Assembly: GCA_918026815.1 (NCBI GenBank)
Contig: CAKJVC010000021.1
Span: 1 to 64,000 of the forward strand
Origin: Chalara sp. BL73
Taxonomy: Eukaryota > Ascomycota > Leotiomycetes > Helotiales
DNA: 64,000 nucleotides
Direction: 5' to 3'
The notes beneath the pieces were generated by a model that did not search any database, was not told the origin of the DNA, and saw nothing but the letters and a program-made list of their open reading frames with translations. A program made the translations under genes and the position numbers. Shown piece by piece: positions 10,501 through 20,041 of this stretch (within the stretch, counting starts at the first letter, position 1; every line of letters starts with the position of its first letter).

Positions 10501-10508
10501 CCCACAAT
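10501..10508. repeat. hAT target-site duplication, right copy (CCCACAAT)
   Basis: It is identical to 4268-4275 and abuts the right terminal repeat. The uninterrupted target would have read gatgcCCCACAATggtct, apart from later mutation. Confidence 0.95.
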
Positions 10509-11002
10509 GGTCTCGTTCGGCCAGTGAACCTAATGATATGCCAAGACATTTGACATTTGACACTCGAAGCTTTTGCTACTTCTGAATTCTAGTTGACGAA
10601 TAGATATTTCTAATATCCAGAGACGAAATAGGAGGAGTATTATCAAATAAGACAGCTCCGAAAGATGGCATCGTAAGGTTGAGTCGGCGCAAGCACGGGG
10701 GAAGGATAATTTTTAGAGCTTGAAAGGATTTTAACAAAGGGGGGAAGCTTTTGTGGACTGTGCTAGGAACAATACATAATAGGTGGCGGAGAATCTGTTT
10801 GCGGATTAAGAGCGCATGGCTTCTTAGAGGGTTTCGAAAGGGTTAGATCACAGCAAACTGCTTCGAAAGCAGGTTTATCTTGTGGAATAAGAAAATTGCG
10901 CAAATGGCTCCAGTCACCATCTGTGATCTTGCAACTGTATTTATCCTACATTCTTGCATAGCTATAGTACAATTATTTAGCCCGCCCTCTACAATTTACT
11001 TC
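10509..11002. other. intergenic, no gene seen
   Basis: This is the right flank of the transposon and the 3' flank of RSM18. No coding signal was found. Confidence 0.5.
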
Positions 11003-11880
11003 TTAATTGGGCTGCCTTTGATTCGTCTTTAACCGTAGATCTTCAGGGTGTCGATAAACACTTGGCATTAAGCCAATTCCGATACTCCTACGGATAGCCT
11101 TTGCAATCTTGCGCTGATTGACAGGACGAAGTCCAGTTTCCTTGTTATGCTTGATCCGGCCCATAGGGGTCATATATTCTCCCATAATAGAGAAATTCTG
11201 TCGCCACAAATTAGTACCTGCGCCATACAAAATTCGTGCATCCCACAAGAGAAGACGTACGCTGTAAGCCGTTAACGGATTGAAATTCAATACATCGAAC
11301 ATATCCCTTGTAGGGCGATCCCTCTTCCTCCACTTCATCTGTTCCACGTCACTCAAATCATGCGGCGCGTACACTTGACCAGGTTTCCATCGCCTCCAGA
11401 TCTGCCTGCTTAATGCGCTTGAGAGCTGTTCCCTCCTCATATCATCGGCTGTACGGTCAATCCCTCTGGTATTGGCAAGTGACTGCGAGTTGGCTGCCAT
11501 GCGCCGTCTAGTGAAATCAGTGCGTTGCAACAAGCGCCCGACATTGTCATGGGTTGTAAAGTTCTGGTCCCTAGTGACCCTCTTGCCAAATAGGCTTTCT
11601 TGTTGGGTGGAAGAGGCTGAATTGCGGGATCCAGTGGAAGACGTATTGAACGGAGATCTGTAATTGCCTGTAGGTGATAATCTAGGCTCATCACCGATTG
11701 CCGACAGAGATGCCGTAGCTGATTGACGACGTGGTGATTGTCCGTCTACTATGGTTAGCATGGAATAAATGAGTCTACGTAGGAAGGCCTACCAGCATGA
11801 GCACAGCTGGTGGTGAAGAATGTCCTCAGCCCCTGATGCACAGTTGCTTTCGTCGCATTGAGGCATTGTGGCTTCAACAT
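11003..11880 (-). CDS. RSM18: Mitochondrial small-subunit ribosomal protein bS18m
   Basis: This is the mitoribosomal 37S subunit protein S18, which binds near the platform of the small subunit. The diagnostic end is EYMTPMGRIKHNKETGLR, VNQRKIAKAIRR and GLMPSVYRHPE. Exons are 11880-11793, 11748-11261 and 11197-11003 (256 aa). I chose ATG 11880 because splicing 11792-11749 (44 nt) joins MLKPQCLNATKATVHQGLRT to the body, giving a basic, Ser/Thr-rich presequence with RTFFTTS, as expected for matrix import. The second intron (11260-11198, TACTAAT branch) is 63 nt and stop-free. If retained, it would insert 21 residues between PLTAYS and NFSIMGEY, where bS18m proteins normally run on. It is divergent with IMP3 across a 169-bp gap. 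Confidence 0.9.
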
Positions 11881-12049
11881 ATTGTTGTTTGCGCGTCAGA
11901 AGTCTCAAGCTTGATACATCACTCAATAATTTGATGTTCTGATTAGAGCCCGCCAACACATTTTTCCGTTCCGAAGACTTGGCAAAATATTTTATTGCAG
12001 CCTCTACTTCAAGATCTCTAAGCACTCTATAGATTGCAGATGCGCAAGA
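11881..12049. promoter_or_regulatory. Shared divergent promoter region of RSM18 and IMP3
   Basis: Only 169 bp separate the two predicted initiator codons, so both promoters must lie here or overlap the transcribed regions. I see no unambiguous TATA box; the region is moderately AT-rich. Confidence 0.6.
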
Positions 12050-12663
12050 ATGGTTCGCAAACTCAAATATCATGAGCAGAAGCTCTTAAGAAAAGTAGAC
12101 TTTACGACATACAAGTCAGACAACAACCATCGAGATGCTGCCGTGTTACGCCGATATGTGATTCAGAAACCAGGCGACTACCAGAAATACAATCGCCTTT
12201 GCGGCGTAAGTGCGCCAAAATGTTTGCTGCCATGTTGAAATTCGCTAACTATATGAAACAGAGCCTTAAACAATTAGCCCATAAACTGGCCGCTCTCCCT
12301 CCCGAGTCTGCATTCCGCCTCAAGCACGAAAAGCTGCTGCTCGAAAAGCTCCACGATATGGGCATCCTCCCCTCCACATCTTCCGCCAAGCTTTCTGAAG
12401 TTGAGAAAAACGTTACTGTGTCTGCGTTCTGTAGGCGGCGGCTGCCAGTGGTAATGACACGGCTACGAATGGCGGAGACGGTGCAGGGAGCCACAACGTT
12501 GATCGAGCAGGGTCATGTCAGAGTGGGCACAGAACCAGTCACTGATACGGCTTTCTTAGTCACGCGGAATATGGAGGATTTTGTGACGTGGGTGGATGGA
12601 AGTAAGATCAAGAGGAATATCTTGAAGTATAGGGAGAAGTTGGACGACTTTGATCTGTTGTGA
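12050..12663 (+). CDS. IMP3: U3 snoRNP protein IMP3 (S4 domain)
   Basis: IMP3 is a component of the nucleolar small-subunit processome that helps U3 snoRNA pair with pre-rRNA for 18S maturation. Exons 12050-12205 and 12262-12663 give 185 aa, the usual length. The intron 12206-12261 has GTAAGT, a GCTAACT branch and CAG. The N terminus [18 protein letters not shown] is characteristic, and the C-terminal half is an S4 RNA-binding domain ([20 protein letters not shown], then [10 protein letters not shown]). The end [18 protein letters not shown] also matches the family. No damage is seen. Confidence 0.96.
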
Positions 12664-12970
12664 GAGGTTATAAGCAAGTGTATTGTTACGGCGTTCGGAC
12701 AACAAAACTGCATGGGAAGGAGTTTTAGAGGTGGCTTTGGAATGAGAGATACCACCTGAAATGAAAGGGATGACTTGGCCGGTCTAAAGTGCTTGCGACT
12801 AATATACATCTCCGATATCCATATCTCTGCCTCATCATGTACGGTCCTCATTCTATCTTTATCAAGTATTTTTGCATATTGTATTGGAGCAAGTTGCTCA
12901 CAAACAGTACAGTACTTCCATGTTTATGTTCTTTTTTTGATGGATTTTGACCGGAAGTGTTATTATTCTT

Positions 12971-14728
12971 TTAATCTATCATGAAGTCCATATCAGAAGC
13001 TGCAGATTGCCTGTAGCAACGCCCATCCATCCATCCTTGAAGATAACTCTCACCTATCAAGCTGCATATTGTGGTGCCGGACTTCTGCCGCAGCACAAAT
13101 GGAACTTTCGCCCCCTGGAAGATGCATATATGATCTTCTAACTTTGCGCTGGCAGGCACCAACGCCAGGTATTTGTTGTTTGTGACAGCTATTCTACGAC
13201 CATAGCTCGCCGACTGCATCAAAGCTTGAGATTCTAAGGCGCGAGAATTGACGATGCTCATTTCGTGTTCTGGCTCCCATGTCACATTAGTTGTTCTTGC
13301 GCCGGCTTTCCAGATTGCGTGTTCTCTGTTTCGTACCATTAAACTATGATGCGACTTCCATAAATCCTCTCTAGTATTATCTGAGCCTGGCCCGTGTTTG
13401 CCACTATCAGCAAACAGTGTCCGCCAGAGGATTCGTGGATAGATCTCCCCTGTAAAATAGGGTGATACCGACTTTGAAAATTGCTCCCATTCATCGAACA
13501 ATTGTGATGGATGATTTATAACTGAGCCAAGCTGTCCAATCATGTCAATATATTTCCCAGAGGCATGCAAAATTCGCCCATTTGGAGAGAACGTATGGTT
13601 AGATTGGGTCGTTCCGCCTGCAGAGTAGTGCTCAGAGGCTTTAAACCATAAACTCCCACCACTGTTAGATAGCGCGGTCCAATCAGGGACCCAACTTGGG
13701 AGATTTGGAATATTTTGAGGATGAACCACGCATGACAGTATGCCAAGAGTTTGATATTTGATGATGCAAAACCTAGCGGCTTGTAAATAGACATCCTGCA
13801 TCGACCGAGTGTAGTCCGGCACCAGCTCTCCATCCTGAACATCTGATGAAAGCCCTCGGATGCCGTAAACTTTATCTCTTGGGTCTGTGCACAATAGATC
13901 CTTTGTCTGGGAAAGCAGTTCCAAGAAGGGCTGAGCATGCGCAGATAACAATTTTGTTTTCATCACTCCGATCATTTTCGTTACTCTGAGAGCTTCGGCC
14001 TGCAGTTCATAGTCTATTTCCAAGCAAAGCGCTGATTTGGCTAGATCTCCCCATGTTATACTGAGCGAGCCAATATGCACCATGCACTTTGCGCCAAATA
14101 CGGCTTCCTGCACAATCCACATCCTTCGAAAGTATGGGCGACCAAATAACGTTCTTAGGGAAATCCAGCTAGGGGATTCGATATATAGTATACCAAGCTT
14201 TCGAAGCACGATCGATGCTGGGTTACCTCCCCCTTCTTCCTCCGCCTCATCAAAACACCGTACGAGATGCGGTATCAAAGAGATGGCTAATTTCGTGTCC
14301 TCGTCTTCTTCACCAAGCCAAATATCAACACAATCCGCTTTACGATAAATTTCTCCCATCATTCTCACTTGTTGACTTCTTTCGACATTGTCCTTCTGGT
14401 TTATGCAAATTTGATCAATCCAGACAGTTCGAACTCTTTCTCTATAGCGTAGCCTTTGCAAAGCTTGATCGAGGTTCAATGTGAGTGAGATCAAGGATCC
14501 AACAACTTGCAATAAAGACGCGGAGTCATTCGCTCCCCATGTATAAGACAGCGCTTCATATAATGGCTCGTCGTCAATTGAGACATGACGAATAGCCCCC
14601 GTCAGTTCAGAACCAGGATCTCCAGGCTGGAGATCAAGCAGTCTGATCTGCCTTGGTTGAAGCTTTTCATACCCGTATCTCAAGTTCGTCATGTCGGCTG
14701 ATGAAGGAACAAGGGTATAATTGTCCAA
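12971..14728 (-). CDS. HET-domain (heterokaryon incompatibility) protein
   Basis: A single exon encodes 585 aa. The HET domain spans roughly residues 50-200, with YEALSYTWG, then RTVWIDQICINQKDNVERSQQV and MGEIYRKADCVDIWLGE. These are the three hallmark blocks of fungal HET proteins, which trigger cell death after incompatible hyphal fusion or in related defence responses. The long C-terminal part has further family-typical text (LLCTDPRDKVYGIRGL, VPDYTRS, LPSWVPDW) but no added repeat domain such as WD40 or ankyrin. The gene is convergent with IMP3 (307 bp apart). The frame is complete, with no sign of damage. Confidence 0.93.
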   Translation of the reverse strand: MDNYTLVPSSADMTNLRYGYEKLQPRQIRLLDLQPGDPGSELTGAIRHVSIDDEPLYEALSYTWGANDSASLLQVVGSLISLTLNLDQALQRLRYRERVRTVWIDQICINQKDNVERSQQVRMMGEIYRKADCVDIWLGEEDEDTKLAISLIPHLVRCFDEAEEEGGGNPASIVLRKLGILYIESPSWISLRTLFGRPYFRRMWIVQEAVFGAKCMVHIGSLSITWGDLAKSALCLEIDYELQAEALRVTKMIGVMKTKLLSAHAQPFLELLSQTKDLLCTDPRDKVYGIRGLSSDVQDGELVPDYTRSMQDVYLQAARFCIIKYQTLGILSCVVHPQNIPNLPSWVPDWTALSNSGGSLWFKASEHYSAGGTTQSNHTFSPNGRILHASGKYIDMIGQLGSVINHPSQLFDEWEQFSKSVSPYFTGEIYPRILWRTLFADSGKHGPGSDNTREDLWKSHHSLMVRNREHAIWKAGARTTNVTWEPEHEMSIVNSRALESQALMQSASYGRRIAVTNNKYLALVPASAKLEDHICIFQGAKVPFVLRQKSGTTICSLIGESYLQGWMDGRCYRQSAASDMDFMID

Positions 14729-15305
14729 AGCACTGCCCTCAACTACAAGTACAAACCTCGTGATTCAGATAAAAAACATATACCTACATTAAGATCGATG
14801 CTGTTTGCATGTTTTAACATGTTGTGTTAGGTATGCAGTTAGCAAGCTCGTTAATGCAAGCCATTAAGTCAAGTTCACGCGATGTGACTGGCTTTTTGTG
14901 CTGCATACACGCCTGCACAGCGCTAAATCGCAGCATTACTAAACCAAAATAAGACAAAAGCACCTGCCAAATGTGCTTTCGTTATTTACGAAAAGTCAAT
15001 CATCTTTTGTGTTCTCAGTCTTACAAGTTGTCTACAATTTCTATAGCATAGATAAACTATTAAGAAAGTACTAAAGTTAGGGCTGAGAAAATAGTCTTTA
15101 TGCACTGCATCCTTTCATGAAATAGAATGCCCTCGTTCAGGCCTGATATCATTCTTCTGGGTCCTCAACACTTCACGCAACCAATCTCTTCTTGATGCAA
15201 TATATTATCCTTTCTATCTCAATATAATTCGCTCCAGCTCCTTCGTTCGTTTGATGCTGTTTCTGATTCAGGTAGTAGCTGGGTGCAGTTCTCACTTGTA
15301 TGAAT
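14729..15305. other. intergenic, no gene seen
   Basis: This is the upstream region of the HET gene and the 3' flank of the next minus-strand gene. No coding signal is seen. Confidence 0.5.
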
Positions 15306-16700
15306 TCATTTTACCGCGCCTGTTTCATCGCTATTAAGCTTTTTCGTGTCTTGAGATTGAGGCTTGTCTTCAATTTTGGACGCTTCGTGAATTTGAGACG
15401 AGCTTTCCGGATGAGAACCATCACCTGTCACAACGGGCCTCCTATCTGTATCTTCTTTCTTGGTGTCATTAGTGACTTCCAGACTTTGTACCCCACCCTT
15501 TTCACCTTCTTCATGCTTGGCCTTCCGTTTACGAGATCTTTTCTTTTTGGAAGTTAGTTTGGAATTCAAGGTTTTTTTAGTGACCCTCTCAGCAAACGGC
15601 TTCCCTGTTGCAGCGACCCCGGCCGGTGCTAATTTCGCCTTGACATGTTTGGTAGTCTTGGAACGCTTCCTTCTGCTGTCTTGCTCTAATCTTATGGTCC
15701 TACTCATGCTGTACATTGATTGCTTCAATGAAGGAAGTCCTCTTTCCGACCTCGTTGTGCTTCTAGTTCGGTATCGAGGGATCGGTGTAATGCTTGAAAT
15801 TTTAGTCTTGACAGTGGTAGGCGTGTTATCTATTGGCGCCGATTGTTCATTGGAAATAACAGCGGATGTTGAGAGCCTTACGACTAGCTCTATTTCTTCC
15901 TGCCGAGTCCGAACAAGAGCGCCTTTCCCCGCAGTACCTACCTGTCCCTCTGCGGTGGTACTAATCCATCTACCTATACCGACATCAACACCTTGTTTCC
16001 CAGCCAAGCCCGCAAGAATCTCCCTCTTCTTTGCTTCGGCTGCTTCGTTAAACTTTCGGTCCTTCTCCAACTCCTCAGCTTTATGCAAATCTTTCCATAT
16101 ATCCTCCTCCATTTCCTCAGGACTCCAACCCTCCTTTGCTGCCGCTTCTGCCTCTTCCCTTGCCTGCTCCTCCAACGCGTTTTCCAATTCATGTTCAAGG
16201 CCGCCGTCATCATCAATCATCGTCAGGTCATCGTCCTCTTCTTCTTCCAATTCCTCTTCACCAGTTGAATATGGTCCTGAAGATCGCGCTATTACTTTTA
16301 TGTGGTCTCTCCCAAGTACTGGTGCAGCAGCCAGATCTTTCCGGTGCCCTGTATTCGAGGGTGATTTCCATGAATCTAGTTTATTTATAGGCTGGAAGGA
16401 GGTTTGATTCCCATATTTATCAGGATCGTGCCACTCAGAGGCTTGCCGTTCCTGCCATGATCGCTTTTCTTTTTCTATCAAATCAATTTTTGCGTTGCGT
16501 GTATCTTTTCTTATATCATCCATGACGCTGTTATTTGCAGTCTTAGGTAGCGCAAAATTTATAATATATCGTTCTTCGCCGAATGTCCATTTATTTGAGG
16601 AATTAGCATCCACTAGGGGTCTCTTTGTGTCTAGTCTCTGGCCGGTTTCAATTCGATAGTATCGCCTAAAGAAGCCATTTTTTGGGTCACTACTAGTCAA
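15306..16700 (-). CDS. Conserved-looking nuclear-type protein, acidic/coiled-coil, unknown
   Basis: I do not recognise this 464-aa single-exon protein. The N terminus (GFFRRYYRIETG, WTFGEERYIINFALP) looks like a folded, conserved segment. It is followed by a strongly acidic run (EEELEEEEDDDLTMIDDD, residues about 148-165), a Glu/Ala/Lys-rich coiled-coil-like region (about 170-235), a segment with LAGKQGVDVGIGRWIS, and a basic C terminus with KKKRSRKRKAK that could be a nuclear localisation signal. The overall pattern suggests a chromatin- or RNA-associated factor (inference from composition). It lies head-to-tail with the 144-aa gene upstream (277 bp between coding parts). A long open frame on the opposite strand is a compositional shadow. 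Confidence 0.75.
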   Translation of the reverse strand: MTSSDPKNGFFRRYYRIETGQRLDTKRPLVDANSSNKWTFGEERYIINFALPKTANNSVMDDIRKDTRNAKIDLIEKEKRSWQERQASEWHDPDKYGNQTSFQPINKLDSWKSPSNTGHRKDLAAAPVLGRDHIKVIARSSGPYSTGEEELEEEEDDDLTMIDDDGGLEHELENALEEQAREEAEAAAKEGWSPEEMEEDIWKDLHKAEELEKDRKFNEAAEAKKREILAGLAGKQGVDVGIGRWISTTAEGQVGTAGKGALVRTRQEEIELVVRLSTSAVISNEQSAPIDNTPTTVKTKISSITPIPRYRTRSTTRSERGLPSLKQSMYSMSRTIRLEQDSRRKRSKTTKHVKAKLAPAGVAATGKPFAERVTKKTLNSKLTSKKKRSRKRKAKHEEGEKGGVQSLEVTNDTKKEDTDRRPVVTGDGSHPESSSQIHEASKIEDKPQSQDTKKLNSDETGAVK

Positions 16701-16976
16701 AGAACAAAGAACAACAATTCGATTTGTCCAGGAGGCCGTTTATGTGATCCTCTTTCCTTGTTTACATGTCTTTGTCTGTCAAAATGTTGGATCTTCGCTC
16801 CATGAATTCTCGGTGGCGAAGCTGGAAAACACCATTTGACCAGGTAAAACATGAATTCCATTAACTTATGCCACGACACAAGACGTCGACAGAGGAATGT
16901 CAGAAGTCTTAATGTTTGATTATAGTTGAAATTATTCCATAATTTCATTCGCAGACATAGCGAGTAAACCCAAGTA

Positions 16977-17497
16977 CTATTTCCTGCCAAACCTCTCCAA
17001 AAAGCTCCTCCGTTTCCTCACCTTCTCCTCCTCCTTACCTCCAACCATCTTTTCCAGCACCTGCTCAACCTCCTGTCTATTAATCTCCTTCGGTTGTCTA
17101 GAACCTCTTCTCGAAAACCCAAGTTCATCCAGCCAGTCGTCCTCATCGAGGTCATCCAATTCGAAATCGCATTCCTCCAATCTCGCGCTATCACCGATAA
17201 ATATCAGCCTTTTTATCTCCCATTTTGCAACCGAGAGATATCGAAAAATAAAAAGAGAAGAGAGGCAGCATACTCCTCAAGTTCGTCATCCACAAATTCT
17301 CTCCCACCACTCCGCCACGCTTTCCGAACGGCCTCCCAAGCCTGCTCATCCAGGCTCACATCTCCCCACATACTACCCAAAGTCGACCTCCTCATCAACA
17401 TAGCTTCCAGGCATGGCCGTTGGCTTTTTGAAGATTCACTAGACGAATGACGTGAAATATCAGGCTTGGCTTCCCTCGTCGTATTTTGTTCTGCCAT
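16977..17497 (-). CDS. Small acidic protein, 144 aa, unknown
   Basis: Exons are 17497-17274 and 17187-16977. The intron 17273-17188 (GTATGC..GATAG) keeps phase and replaces a hydrophobic read-through by LEDARLEECDFELDDLDEDDW. The start MAEQNTTREAKPD at 17497 is preferred over an upstream in-frame ATG at 17560, because the extra 21 residues look like leader. The protein has a Ser-rich N terminus, MWGDVSLDEQAWEAVRKAW, an acidic centre and a basic C terminus (KVRKRRSFLERFGRK). No membrane segment or known domain is seen. Splice consistency and codon-like composition support a real gene; the function is unknown. Confidence 0.65.
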
Positions 17498-18270
17498 GTC
17501 ATTCCTTCTCAAACGGAATAGGCCTATTGATGCATGGCACAATGCATAAGGGGGGACCATAGAGAATATACGTAAGGAAAGCTATATAAGGTTTCGCTTC
17601 ACGATCAGGCGATGGGGATCTCGACCTGGCGATTATGGTTTTCTTTGTTTGACAGGAGAGTTTTGCTCGTGAAGGGTTTCCGGATCGGGAAGTGGAATGT
17701 GGGTATCTGGCTTGTGTAACTTGATCATGATCTCAGCGAGGTCAAGCAAGCGAATCAATTGTCTGTCACACTACTGGCCCCATGGGGTAATAGTCAAAGA
17801 AGTGGGGATTGGACTGTAAAGTTACCAGGAAGGCATAAAGCCAGTAAACATTGACGCTCGTCGATTGGTTGTAACAGCCTTAATTCGAAGCAAGGGTGTA
17901 ACTTTTAGGCCGTTGAATCATTTCATAAACTCAGTACAGAGGCTTGTTGATTCCGCATGTCAAGAAGCGTCTGATTGGCACGTTTGTGAACAAAATATAG
18001 AACCGGGTAGTCAATAGCGGCGTAAACAGTACCTTCAATGGAAATGGAGATAAAGTATAGCACTGCAAAATAGTTAGAAAAATGACGTCCATTTACGGGT
18101 ATAATATATATTGTAATGATGCTCTTCTGATTTATTCCTACTATTCGGCTTTACAGTAGGAGAGTTGAATGAACGCAATCCGGCCATGTTCAAGTGAGGC
18201 GTGTTTTTAAGGAAGGTCTACGGACAATACCACAGCTTCATCAACCTAACCTCCGTTTACCCCCTCGTCC
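17498..18270. other. intergenic, no gene seen
   Basis: This is the promoter side of the 144-aa gene and the 3' flank of the LPMO pseudogene. No coding signal is seen. Confidence 0.5.
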
Positions 18271-19310
18271 TCATCCCTTCCACACAACTGGCACAGGTGG
18301 TACGAAACCTGAAACGTTGAAGTTATTTTCTAGTGCGTACGTATACGTGCGAAAGTATACATCCTCCTGCCCTCTCTGATACACCACCGGAATCTTCACC
18401 GTCGGCCCCGGCGTTCCAACGTTGGCGTTTGGGTTCACAATCCCAACGCGCGTACAATTAACATAGAGCTGCGAATCCGCGGTATTCGGAAAGACGCTCT
18501 CGAACCTCAAGAGATATTTGCCTGGTGGTGTGGTAGCTGGGGCGGTGAAGTTGTACTAACAGTTTCCATCAGCTTTCTGCCTAGACTACAAAGTCATATA
18601 CAGATAGTTTTTGAAGATTTATTAAGGGGGAGAGCGGCATACGCTATCTAGTCTATAGGATCCCCAGAGTGACTTAAACTGATCATAGTACGGCGCAAAA
18701 TGCGGGTCCGAAAAATTCAGGCTCTGCCCCGTGCGATCGGTGACGCTGAGGATCTTAAACCAGTCGCCGTCGTGCCGGTGTACGTATCCAGGTTACCGGA
18801 GGGGTTTTAGAGAGTCAGGCGGAGGCGAAGCCTGGATGGTACATGCTCGGGTATGTATCGTCCATTTTGCTTGTTAGCGCCCGCAGTGAATGAAGATGTG
18901 CAGAGGGAAGAACGAAGTACGGATAATGGGGAAGGTACATCGAGTTGTGGTTTTCCGCAAGCAAAGCCCACGGTGTTGCCAGCCCGGACTGTCGCTGTCT
19001 TGATTGCGGAACGGAGGGTAGAGGCGTTTCGGCCACAGTGTAGGTCAAGGGGGTCGGGGTCGGTGTTGGGGGCTATGAGTGCCAACGATTATAGTGTAGC
19101 GGTTGTCGAGGGCTGGTTTGTCTGAGTGCTATGTGGGAAATTCGTCTGAATCATGGATAGGGGACAACGAACCGGACATATTCCCATGTGTCTGTCCACC
19201 GACCGTCTATGATAAGACGCCCGAAGAGCCCTGGCGAGGAGCATGTCAGAGGGTACTTTTATGACAGGTATGCTACTAGCAAGGGAAAGGGAAGTGGCTA
19301 AACAGGACAC
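18271..19310 (-). pseudogene. AA9-type lytic polysaccharide monooxygenase, broken
   Basis: Pieces of one secreted copper LPMO appear in order across three frames. They are WTDTWEYVR near 19190, DLHCGRNAS and TVRAGNTVGFACG near 18960-19040, SMYHPGFASA before TGA 18815-18817, HDGDWFKILSV near 18755, an intron-like gap at about 18557-18643, and YLLRFESVFPNTADSQLYVN, then GPTVKIPVVY and the stop at 18271. WEYVR, MYHPG, DGDWFKI and the QxYxxC block are typical of AA9 enzymes, which oxidatively cleave cellulose. At least two nonsense codons (TGA 19151-19153 and TGA 18815-18817, the latter where Trp is expected) and at least two frameshifts exclude a functional product. Confidence 0.8.
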
Positions 19311-20041
19311 GGACAGTGAGCACTTGTTGAACTTGGGAGCGTGGAGCTCAGAAGGAGGAGGGTGAAGGGCTTCATAATAAACAGGAAGTGTGAATACTAT
19401 AACGCTTCATGCCTTAAGCAATCTTAACATATATGTGCTGAATGGTCTTTAAATACAGCGATTTTCGGCTTCTTTCTGGACTCTTCACGGTATAACACCA
19501 GATATACTAGCCACAGAAGATTTTCCGGCGTGCTGTCGATCCCACCCACCGCAATGCTCTGCCGTCAACTCAGTGCTCCTTATTGGATATCCTTCACGGT
19601 GTACCCAACCAGCGTGCGGCACCAGCAAACATATATAGGAGGCCGAAGGACAATGAACACACCGCCAGGCATTTCAACTATTCGGATGCATCATCCCGAA
19701 CTATAGAGAGGAGGCAGATGAAAAAGAAGTCGCATATACGTGGATAGGAGGATCCGGCTGTATAGACAGATCCGATATGTCCTTGGACAAGACTCTATTC
19801 ATGGGGCTAAAAGAGAGGTGTATGTCAAACTCTGCATATGGAAGATCCTGTCAATCATCCGCCTGCGGGGTTGTGGTTTGAATTAAGAGACATGAAACAG
19901 ACTGGAAGTAAATGATCAGATGGTATTGGGAACAGGCGCTAATTCACTGGCTTGAAATGGCGTAATGAAGCGTTAGCGGCTTAGCGCCTTGTGCAAATCA
20001 GTTAATACATTTCTATCTTTACATGGTTTGCCAGTGATCTA
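19311..20041. other. intergenic, no gene seen
   Basis: This lies between the LPMO pseudogene and the PRP6 3' end. No supported coding sequence or RNA gene is seen. Confidence 0.5.

Noticed and set aside
12971..14728. HET gene as part of a defence island with the Clr5 gene
   Set aside because: They are more than 40 kb apart with core genes between them; nothing in the sequence links them.
15460..16407. 315-codon open frame on the plus strand
   Set aside because: It is antisense to the 464-aa protein and consists of Ser/Leu-rich low-complexity text caused by the acidic/basic composition of the real gene.
17498..17560. Upstream in-frame ATG for the 144-aa protein
   Set aside because: The extra residues look like leader, and the start at 17497 fits the rest of the protein better.
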